Below, piece after piece: positions 20,390 through 31,722 of a DNA stretch of 64,000 bases. Numbering within the stretch: position 1 is the stretch's first letter; each line of letters opens with the position of its first letter. Origin of the DNA: Lodderomyces elongisporus (Eukaryota > Ascomycota > Pichiomycetes > Serinales > Debaryomycetaceae); assembly GCF_030384665.1 (NCBI RefSeq), contig NC_083675.1, forward strand, positions 1,980,001-2,044,000. Reading direction: 5' to 3'. The position numbers and the translations under genes are program-made. The notes beneath the pieces were generated by a model, which was not told the origin of the DNA, did no database searches, and saw only the letters and a list, made by a program, of their open reading frames with translations.

Positions 20390-21579
20390 GTAGATAACAA
20401 CTATTTGCTTTCTATCTTTTATTTTCTGTATCCTTATTTTTCCTTTTTTTTTTAAAAAAAACTCGGAATAGTCGGCCACCACTAATAGCACTATGTTACA
20501 TTCTACCTTTTTGTTTTCATTACTACCAATTCATTTCCGTGTCCATGTCCATCTTCATGTTTAACATATTCTTTTTCTGATTAATATGTAGCATTTGCTT
20601 CGTAACGCTCCGCTAACCTCTCCTTTCCCCCGAAAGCAAGAAACTGTGAACGATAATATCTCCTAGAAAACTCGAAAACCGCAACCGAAACCGAAACCAA
20701 AACCAAAACCGCAACCGAAACCCAAAACCAAAACCAAAACCAAGATAAAGAGAAGGTAAATATAAGAGAGAGGGAAACAAACAAATAGAAATTAAGAAAA
20801 AAAAAAATCAAAACAAATTATGAAAGAAATAGTCATAAACAATTATCTATGATACATAGTAGTAAAAAAAAAGAGGCAAAAATTATAGCTGGGGTCATCT
20901 ATTTATAATTGATTTATTGTTGTGCATTTGGTCCAACGTCACGTAATGCACGTATTTACATTTCCGGTATTTTTTCTCTCTCTCTCTCTCTCTCCTACTC
21001 TTCTACTCTCTTTATTTTCGCTTCATATTAATTTCTTCTACAGTTGTGTAAAAAAAAATTTCCAACACGCGCTTATCTAATCTTTGATTTTCCAACAGAC
21101 GAGAAGTGAATGTGACAAAAAAATTATTATCATATGAGCATTGGAGAACCACACTTGTTGTAAGAAAAGGAAGAAAAAAACAACAACATACAAATATTTA
21201 CATATTAATTTCGGATCTACAACATAGCAAAGGTGGATACTTTCAGTAGTTATGAGCAATTGAACTGCAAGAAGATTCTAAAAGTATCGCGTAACTCACA
21301 AGATTAGCAAAGAAAAAAAAAACAAAACAAAAAGCAGCTATCAACCAAAATCTTTACAATTCCCCATACAACCTTTTCAATTCACCGATTGACTTTTATT
21401 TATTTTTTAAAAAACTTTTTCCCCATAGTTTTTTGCCATAGTTTTTTGCCATTCCCTTTCTTTATATATATATATATATATACCAGTGGAGACAACAAAT
21501 AACTCGATTCCTCCATTCTTTCCTTCATCTCATTTTAACAGAACGCCTCATATTTTGCTCCCTACATAAACCTTGAAGG
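20390..21579. promoter_or_regulatory. 1.2-kb spacer RVS161 to USP gene
   Basis: Tandem-gene spacer. It holds an AACCRA hexamer repeat (20674-20742), a (CT)n run (20976-20996), duplicated ccatagttttttgcca (21424-21452) and a (TA)n run (21465-21482). No gene or RNA is apparent. Confidence 0.5.
20674..20742. repeat. AACC-type hexamer repeat
   Basis: About 69 bp of tandem AACCAA / AACCGA / AACCGC hexamers downstream of RVS161. It does not match the long telomeric repeats of Candida species, so I treat it as a simple repeat. Confidence 0.8.
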
Positions 21580-24381
21580 ATGCTCAAACGTTTTACCCTT
21601 CATGGATATCAAAACCATAGTGGGAGCACAACATCGTCCAAGTTGCCTCCTATATTTGCTGACTCCTACTGGCAATGGTACCTCGAAAGCTATTTGCAAA
21701 ATGACAAAGCAACGACAATAAAACATACTGCATACTCATTAACCAAATTCACAGACAAGTCACCACAAGTCATAACAATCAAGAGCTATTTTGAAAGTCA
21801 AAAATTACCCGTACCGAGTAGTACCCAGATCATTGCTATATTGAAATCGCCATTGACCGGCGAGGACTTGAACAAAACTTATTATATACTACGAATGTTC
21901 CAGTTGTCTTCAGAAGGTTTATTTCTAACAAATTCACGAATAGACAAGCTCGGCAACAATTTGAAATTTGTTGGTGCTGAAAATTGGGATAATGTAATGT
22001 GCTATATGGATGCCTTATTCTTCGCCATGTTTGCCAACTTGGAAAGTTTCGAGCCGATTTTATTTATTCCAAACCACAATGACAAGTTGATCAATCAATT
22101 ATCGGCACTAATGAGAGTTTATGTCTCTTTGTTGCGCCTGGGCTATTTGATCACTACCGATCTCACAGCTCGAATATGCGAAGGCTTAATGAAACTAGGA
22201 TTTGCCGAAGCATTGAGTCACAAACAGCAGGACGCCGCAGTCTTGTTTGAGTTTTTAACAGAATCTTTGAATATGCCATTATTGACATTCAAGGTTGATA
22301 TCAAACACGGTGGCAAATTCAACAAAAAAGACGATGAAAAATTTTCAAAAGAAAGGATGCTTTTTGTGAGTATACCAGGCGATGACGATAACAACACAAT
22401 ACTTGCGCAAGAGAAAAATTATGCCGTTGCACATGTTGAAAATAAGAATGGTAACTCTGGTTCAAGTATCACGCTGGATGAAAACGACAATGAAAACAAC
22501 AATGAAATTGACAATGGAAATGAACCTGAAGAGATCTTGCTCGAAGAGTGTCTTGAACACTATTTCAACAACTCCATTAGCGTTAAAAGAGAATTGGAAC
22601 GTCGAGCATCACTAAATCAAGTACCAACAATTTCAAACTTTGCAAATATTCCCGAAGACTCGCAAGTTGAAGTACTTGAAGAGAGACCAAACAAGCCTAG
22701 CTTTGAGCAAGTTGAGCAAGTTGAGGATGTTGATGAAATAGTCAAACTGAATGACCTGTCGGACACAATAAGCAAAACTGAACCGACACGAGTTTCTGTA
22801 AGGACAAGATCTTCAACATTATCTATATGGTCACTCAACGACAATAGCAGTAATAGTAATGATATTAATGGTAAAAACGATAAGAAAATAGACTCGCCAA
22901 AAATCCGCGAGGTCAATTTACCAGCCTGGATGTTTTTGCGATTGTTGCCCTTTTACACCGATGATAATATAATGTCCTCGGAATTTGAAAGCATTGCAAA
23001 ATCATCCAAGGATTTTGCTCACAGAAGGCCGGTGCTTCCCATTTGCCTTAAAAGATACCAGTTTCATTCGGGTGACGCCTCCGGTGCAAGATCTCGCAAA
23101 CGCATAATCATCCCACCCTTTATAGATCTCCCCGACTTTGTTGCCGATGATGTTGACGGACCATCGTGTTCTTTCAGATTGATATTGGAGAGTGCAGTAT
23201 GCCATCGTGGTAATTCGATCCTGCTGGGTCATTTTGTTTCTGTTGTACGCAAGAATATCAAAAGAGTTGACCAAACTGAGGAAGAGGCAGAGTCAGCAAC
23301 GTGGTACCTTTACGATGATATGAAAAAGACATCGAGAGTTGTGGAAAAGACATTTAAAGATATCTTTAGCACAGAATGGCCATATATCTTGTTTTACAGA
23401 TTAGTGTCAACAAATGACGATAGTGGTGTTTCTTCAATGAAGAGTGGAATTACACCGCTCAATGGGTTTAAGGCACAATACTGGGGAGGCCAAGGACAAG
23501 GACAAGGACAAGGACAAGGACAAGGACAAGGACAAGGCCAAGGACAAGGACAAGGCCAAGGACAAGGACAAGGCCAAGGACCAACCCAGAGCCAGACTCA
23601 GAGTCAAAACTTTGCTAATTCTAAACCTGAAAAGTTGACACTTTCGCCCATTCTTTCGGCAGAAACAGAAACTACCATCGAAATACCGAAACGAAAATCA
23701 TCAAAGAAACAGAAGCAGGCCAATGAAGACCCAGTATCTAGCCTATCTCCCAATGACCCCAAATTTGTCGACTTGCGAAAACAGTTTTATTGGTTCTTTA
23801 CCGATGATTCAAAAAATTACTATAAAGAAGAGCCTATGAGTTTTAAAGACGGGCAATCACAAATCAGTTTAAGCCCTCAGTTTCGCCGAAACAGCCAGTT
23901 GAGTAATCTTTCCAATATGAGCAATTATCAACTAGATCAAACTTTACTGAGTGGACCTAGCAATACAAGCGTTTATGAGACTGCGGGCCATCACGTAAAC
24001 CCTTCGAATGTTCCTTCCTTATCAACGACAACTTCAACGCAAGCGCCAACAACCTATATGGAGCCACCGCCCTCTTTTCCAGATAGGCATTCAAGTAGTT
24101 CGCGCGAAGGTTCCTCGAGCCCTTCAATCTGGAAAAAAGCAATGAAAAGAAGCCCCAATGTTCGATTAGACTCTAGCGAGTCCGTTGGGGAATTACACAA
24201 ATTGGTATCTCCAATGAATCTAAATGAAACCAATGATACAAATAAAGAAGATTCAAGGAAATCCACTTTGCCTCATACGTTGCGGACTTTACAAGATGAG
24301 CAAAAGAAACATCATCATTTATTTCATAGATCAAAAAATAGACGAGAAGCATACAAAAAGGAAAAATGTGTTCTTATGTAA
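21580..24381 (+). CDS. Divergent ubiquitin-specific protease with C-terminal CaaX box
   Basis: 933 residues. The C19/USP cysteine-protease signature is split around a long insertion. The Cys box has Cys141 within ENWDNVMCYMDALFFAMF; its CYMDALFF form recalls CYLD-type USPs more than the usual GNTCYMNS. The His box has His551 in SILLGHFVSVVR, preceded by CHRG. The third element is WYLYDDMKKTSRV, the usual tryptophan-Tyr...Asp-Asp signature. The two codons before GHF are CTG; as Ser they restore the expected SGHF. Between boxes (about residues 260-450) is an acidic, disordered insert. After the catalytic domain come a Gly-Gln repeat (from residue 637) and a Ser-rich tail ending CVLM, a good CaaX prenylation signal. 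It probably removes ubiquitin at a membrane; substrate unknown. I recognise the family but no S. cerevisiae orthologue. Confidence 0.8.
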   Translation: MLKRFTLHGYQNHSGSTTSSKLPPIFADSYWQWYLESYLQNDKATTIKHTAYSLTKFTDKSPQVITIKSYFESQKLPVPSSTQIIAILKSPLTGEDLNKTYYILRMFQLSSEGLFLTNSRIDKLGNNLKFVGAENWDNVMCYMDALFFAMFANLESFEPILFIPNHNDKLINQLSALMRVYVSLLRLGYLITTDLTARICEGLMKLGFAEALSHKQQDAAVLFEFLTESLNMPLLTFKVDIKHGGKFNKKDDEKFSKERMLFVSIPGDDDNNTILAQEKNYAVAHVENKNGNSGSSITLDENDNENNNEIDNGNEPEEILLEECLEHYFNNSISVKRELERRASLNQVPTISNFANIPEDSQVEVLEERPNKPSFEQVEQVEDVDEIVKLNDLSDTISKTEPTRVSVRTRSSTLSIWSLNDNSSNSNDINGKNDKKIDSPKIREVNLPAWMFLRLLPFYTDDNIMSSEFESIAKSSKDFAHRRPVLPICLKRYQFHSGDASGARSRKRIIIPPFIDLPDFVADDVDGPSCSFRLILESAVCHRGNSILLGHFVSVVRKNIKRVDQTEEEAESATWYLYDDMKKTSRVVEKTFKDIFSTEWPYILFYRLVSTNDDSGVSSMKSGITPLNGFKAQYWGGQGQGQGQGQGQGQGQGQGQGQGQGQGQGQGPTQSQTQSQNFANSKPEKLTLSPILSAETETTIEIPKRKSSKKQKQANEDPVSSLSPNDPKFVDLRKQFYWFFTDDSKNYYKEEPMSFKDGQSQISLSPQFRRNSQLSNLSNMSNYQLDQTLLSGPSNTSVYETAGHHVNPSNVPSLSTTTSTQAPTTYMEPPPSFPDRHSSSSREGSSSPSIWKKAMKRSPNVRLDSSESVGELHKLVSPMNLNETNDTNKEDSRKSTLPHTLRTLQDEQKKHHHLFHRSKNRREAYKKEKCVLM
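23488..23582 (+). repeat. Coding GGACAA repeat (Gly-Gln)n
   Basis: About 16 hexamer units of GGA/GGC-CAA encoding a perfect Gly-Gln run inside the USP gene, just after the catalytic domain. Length is always a multiple of 6, so expansion or contraction keeps the frame. Confidence 0.92.
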
Positions 24382-24699
24382 CAAATACATATTTGAAAAA
24401 TTACGGTTATAGACTATATTAGACTAGCATAGAGTAAAGCATAGAAATCATTTTATTAACTTTTTCCTAAAAACATCATTTAAATCATTTGATTGATTAT
24501 TTTAAAAGTTCTTCTTTCTCCTTATTAAATAAATAAAAATTGTTTTGAATTGCATCTAGTTGTTTTATTTTTCATTTCTTTTCTTTTGTTTTCGTTGATT
24601 TTATTCTTCACTTTCTAAATCCCAAAACTTTATTATGAATCTGCGATTATTGCAAAGGTGCTTATGTACTCACAAAATATTTGAACCACTTCACTGACA
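24382..24699. other. Convergent 3' spacer
   Basis: 318 bp between the USP and PRP17 stop codons. AT-rich, with no gene. Confidence 0.6.
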
Positions 24700-26346
24700 T
24701 TACGAGCAATAGTAAATATCACCCGATATACCAGCTGCTGCGATACTAGATGTTTTCAATGGCTGCACAGCAACACTCTTTATAGGACGGTCGCTCAATT
24801 TCAATTTGAGCTGTACTTTTTTCATTTCCCAATCCCAGAAAAATACAAAGCCTCGTGAATCGCCACTCATCACCATTTTGCCATCGGGTGCGACATCAAT
24901 CTCAATTCCATAACCCGCGTTATGGTGGCCTTTGAATATTTTCTTTTTATTCCATGAGTATTTCCCTCCATCCAACACTTTTATTGTGTTGTCCATACTT
25001 TGTAAGACAATATGTTTCGAGTTTGGGCGTTTCTTCACTGATGGTATAGAGAAAAGAGAGGCTCCGGTTATGGCTTTTGTAGGCGAGTTGACCCTCCATT
25101 TCCAAACTCGCATTGTTTTGTCATCGGCTGTAGAGATGAAACCTTCATTGGTTACTAATATGTCATTTATGGAACCAACGTGATGGTCGTAGATTTGTAA
25201 AGGTGATTGAAGTTGAATGGACTCAATATCGAAATGATGGATTTCGTGGTTGGACAAGCCTGCAATAAACTCATTTTCGTGCTCGGGACGGAACCGAACA
25301 ACATTGGGAACGGAGGATACTTGAATTGTCTTTATCACATTGCCAGTTTCTGTATCCCATAAACGTATTATTTTATCGTACCCACAACTGAGGAAGCGAT
25401 CACCGGTGGAGTTGAAGCAAATATCCTTTACGGCAAGTCTATGTCCACGGTAGATTCGTGCAAGTTCGAATTTTTCATCCTTTTGTCGTGCCCTCCATAA
25501 TTTTATTAAATTATCGTTTCCACAAGAGAGTAGTAAATGGCCCAGATGTGGAATGAATTGTAGCTTATTGACACCTTTGCGATGTGCGAGAGGAATAGTT
25601 TGTACAATTCCACTTTTGGGAAAACGCCAAGTTTTCGTAGGTTTTCGTAATTTGTCTTGCAACTTTGTAGGGACTTGAAGAAGTGATTGATGTTTTAACA
25701 CTTCGTCTTCTGAGAAACGCATGAGCTCTGAAGTAGGCTTGAATTCATAACTTGCGTCACCTTCACCGTTATCGTCACGTTCATGTTCATGTTCATTTTC
25801 ATCATCCACATCACCATTTTCTACTTCGCTTTTCATTGCTGATCTATTAATATTTGGTGCTAGACCATTTTCGTGTTCCGTGTCAAATGCAGTATTTACT
25901 TTTGGTTGGACAACAAAGTCGTCAGTATAAGAAGTCCATGGATCATTACCTTTTTCTTTTCGACGACGTTTGAGTTCTTTGGCTTTGCGTTTGGCTTCTT
26001 TACGTTCTTCTTCTTCAATCTCAAACTCTGATTTTAAATGCAATGGAGTTGGCAGTTGCTGTAATAGTGGCGACGGTGATTTCTGTTTTAGCAGCAGCAG
26101 CAGCAGCAGATGTAGCAGTTCCACTTCCACTTCCACTTCCACTTCCACTTCTTTCTTTGTTACTTGGAGTTCTCCATTTTCTGGATCTTTTTCAGAAAGT
26201 CGTGCTTTCTTACGTATAGGCTCTACCTTATCACCAATATCGGAATGAATGTCATCGATAATTTTGTTGGAATCTTCGTGACCACTGACAGATCCATTCG
26301 TTTCATTATCTGAATCAGATGCATAATCACCAACTAAGGACATCAT
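24700..26346 (-). CDS. PRP17: WD40 splicing factor Prp17/Cdc40
   Basis: 548 residues. Second-step pre-mRNA splicing factor of the spliceosome, also needed for cell-cycle progression. The ATG at 26346 (Met-Met) precedes the family-typical start LVGDYASDSDNE; upstream codons are hydrophobic and unrelated. The N-terminal third is charged, with an Glu-Val repeat, a run of six CTG codons (26092-26109), poly-Lys/Arg (KRKAKELKRRRKEK) and DPWTSYTDDFV, a segment conserved in Prp17. The WD40 propeller fills residues 240-548: HRKGVNKLQFIPHLGHLLLS, then CGNDNLIKLW, YRGHRLAVKDICF, CGYDKIIRLWD and TADDKTMRVWKW are clear blades. The CTG run would be poly-Ser in a CUG-Ser yeast, which suits this disordered region better than poly-Leu. 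Confidence 0.93.
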   Translation of the reverse strand: MMSLVGDYASDSDNETNGSVSGHEDSNKIIDDIHSDIGDKVEPIRKKARLSEKDPENGELQVTKKEVEVEVEVEVELLHLLLLLLLKQKSPSPLLQQLPTPLHLKSEFEIEEEERKEAKRKAKELKRRRKEKGNDPWTSYTDDFVVQPKVNTAFDTEHENGLAPNINRSAMKSEVENGDVDDENEHEHERDDNGEGDASYEFKPTSELMRFSEDEVLKHQSLLQVPTKLQDKLRKPTKTWRFPKSGIVQTIPLAHRKGVNKLQFIPHLGHLLLSCGNDNLIKLWRARQKDEKFELARIYRGHRLAVKDICFNSTGDRFLSCGYDKIIRLWDTETGNVIKTIQVSSVPNVVRFRPEHENEFIAGLSNHEIHHFDIESIQLQSPLQIYDHHVGSINDILVTNEGFISTADDKTMRVWKWRVNSPTKAITGASLFSIPSVKKRPNSKHIVLQSMDNTIKVLDGGKYSWNKKKIFKGHHNAGYGIEIDVAPDGKMVMSGDSRGFVFFWDWEMKKVQLKLKLSDRPIKSVAVQPLKTSSIAAAGISGDIYYCS

Positions 26347-26641
26347 TGATTTCGTAAAGAAGAAAGGAAAAGAAAAGAAAAGAAAAGAAAGAAAATTGTG
26401 AATGGGGCGAAGAGAGGTAATGGGAGAAATGGTGTGGTACCTATCTAGCTTTATGTTCCCATAAGCGCAATGAGCATCGCGATATCGCGCACACATTCGA
26501 AAAATCACAGATCTATATTCACTAAGAATACATTCAACTCCTTTTCCATTTGCATCTCAAATTCAAAATTTCAATTTGATTAATTTATTTCTACATTCAA
26601 AAATCTAATCTTTATTGTTAGTAAACATAAAAAGTCTTACA
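26347..26641. promoter_or_regulatory. Divergent promoter PRP17/BCP1
   Basis: 295 bp between the two start codons. It contains a gcgatatcgcgc palindromic stretch (26476-26489) and an aaaagaaa tandem tract (26365-26392). No gene. Confidence 0.55.
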
Positions 26642-27574
26642 ATGAGCAAAAGGCAAATAGAGTCAGATTCCGATATTGATGTCAGCTCCACTGATGAGTC
26701 AGATACCGAGGTTAATGAGCAGCAACAAAACGAAGATGTCGAGATGGAGGATACTGTTAATGTCGACTTTGATTTCTTTGACTTGAATCCAGATGTTGAT
26801 TTCCATGCAACGAAAAACTTTTTGCGTCAATTGTTTGGAGATGACCATGCCCAATTTGACATTAGTGGATTGGCTGACTTGATCTTGACCAAAAACTCGG
26901 TCGGGACTTCTATTAAGACCGAGGGTGAACAAAGTGACCCATTTGCACTTCTCAGTGTGGTCAACATCACCAACAACCGTACCAATACAAGTATTGAAAA
27001 ACTCATAGATTATTTGATCAAAAAAACTTCTAAAAACATGGAGCTTAATTTGGTGTTGAAAAAGTTATTATCCACCAAGGCTGGCGATGCATCATCTCCA
27101 GAGCCCAGAGTCGGCTTGATAGTTAGTGAACGGTTCATCAATATGCCAATCGAAGTTATACCACCAATGTATAAGATGTTGCTCGAGGAGATGCTGAAAG
27201 CCGAAAACAAAAGTGAGAGGTTCGACTTTGACCACTACATCATCATTTCTAAAGTTTACCAATTAGTGGATGCAGTGGAAAAAGATGACGATGAGGATCA
27301 TAGCAATAACAAGGGTAAGAAGAGAAAGACCCCAGTTAACGAACCTAAACAGATTGAGATGGATTACTTCCATTTGGAGGACCCTATATTAGAAGATAAT
27401 GCCGTTAGCAAAGGTATTTTTGAATATGATAACCAGAACAAGCAGGAAACTGACTCGCGAAGAGTGTTTACCGATTACGGGATCGATCCAAAATTGAGTG
27501 TTATAGTTCTCAACAAGGATAAATTGGCCAAATCAGTAGAAGAAATGCAACAACAATTCCCACCACCTAGCTAG
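26642..27574 (+). CDS. BCP1: Bcp1, BCCIP-family nuclear chaperone
   Basis: 310 residues (283 in S. cerevisiae). Bcp1 is an essential nuclear protein needed for export of the lipid kinase Mss4 and acts as a chaperone of ribosomal protein Rpl23. The start at 26642 gives the acidic N-terminus ([18 protein letters not shown]) followed by the family-diagnostic [20 protein letters not shown]. Further conserved blocks are [18 protein letters not shown], then [20 protein letters not shown] and [11 protein letters not shown] basic patch (KGKKRKTP) near residue 226 could be a nuclear signal. It is divergent from PRP17. Confidence 0.93.
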   Translation: MSKRQIESDSDIDVSSTDESDTEVNEQQQNEDVEMEDTVNVDFDFFDLNPDVDFHATKNFLRQLFGDDHAQFDISGLADLILTKNSVGTSIKTEGEQSDPFALLSVVNITNNRTNTSIEKLIDYLIKKTSKNMELNLVLKKLLSTKAGDASSPEPRVGLIVSERFINMPIEVIPPMYKMLLEEMLKAENKSERFDFDHYIIISKVYQLVDAVEKDDDEDHSNNKGKKRKTPVNEPKQIEMDYFHLEDPILEDNAVSKGIFEYDNQNKQETDSRRVFTDYGIDPKLSVIVLNKDKLAKSVEEMQQQFPPPS

Positions 27575-30745
<3,171 letters not shown>

Positions 30746-31722
30746 GTGACCTAGAATCCAGCTGACTTTTGCTATTCCAGAGAAACAGGTTAGAACACGT
30801 GTTTTATTTTTCTTTCTTGAATTTTCCTTAGTTATAAGTATGTAATGATTAATCTTTAATTTCGAGTCAGCATTGATCTTTTCTTCCTTCCTTTTTTCTT
30901 TTTTTTTATTTTTTTATTTTTTTTTCATTTTCATTATTTGTTTCTATTCTTTCATCTTGCTCTGATTAAGTTTTCTAATACTTGAAATCTCTATATGTTG
31001 TACAGAACCATTCCTTCCTTTTTTTGGGCATGCTTGGTCTTGCACTAACCAAGTTTCCCAATTCTGTTTATATTTTTTAATATAAAGTTTAAAGTGATTA
31101 CCTCTTCATTGATAAATCAAAATTAGAACGGAATGGGAACATGAATTTTGAAAGTAGGAAACTATGAAATTAGCGAAGTAAATTTACTCAAGCGGGGAAG
31201 AAACAAACAAACAAACAAAAGAAAAAAACAGTTTGCTTGTGTGAGTAGGTGCAAGTATGGCTCTATATCCCTTCTTGCAATTAAGCCTCGTCTAAGAAAG
31301 CGGTTAATTGCTTGATCGCATGAAGGATCACATGAAGGTTTCCAAACAATTACAGAAAGAAATAAAAAATGAAGAAACCAATAATTCTTAATAACAATAG
31401 AAATTTCTAAAAAAAGAAAATATATATAATAGAATGGGTGCGAAAATCAAACTATAATAAATTGCAATTAATTAATGGTCCTATTTTGAACACATATTAA
31501 ATGAATTTTACAAATGTGCTGATTTTGCTTGTCAATATCAGGATACTAACCCCTGATTGTTTTCTTTTTTTTTGTCTTTAGTTCCGTCGAATCTTTTGAT
31601 TCTATCAAAAGATAGGTAATCTTATTACATCAAAAGTTTCAATTAATCTTACTACTACTACTTCTATAGTTATTGCTAATACTGCTAATACTATTGTTGT
31701 TGCTACTAAGACCGGTTCATTA
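30746..31722. promoter_or_regulatory. TIF32 to gag-like gene spacer, with a splice-acceptor-like site
   Basis: 977 bp of AT-rich DNA. At 31544-31550 is a perfect TACTAAC branch-point sequence followed by a pyrimidine tract and TTTAG (AG at 31580-31581). No matching GTATGT donor preceded by a coding exon is evident; GTATGT at 30838 has no upstream ATG. The gag-like frame is open back to 31600 but has no ATG before 31723. Confidence 0.5.

Noticed and set aside
23444..23638. Alternate-frame Lys-Asp repeat over the Gly-Gln array
   Set aside because: A frame-shifted reading of the same hexamer repeat inside the USP gene.
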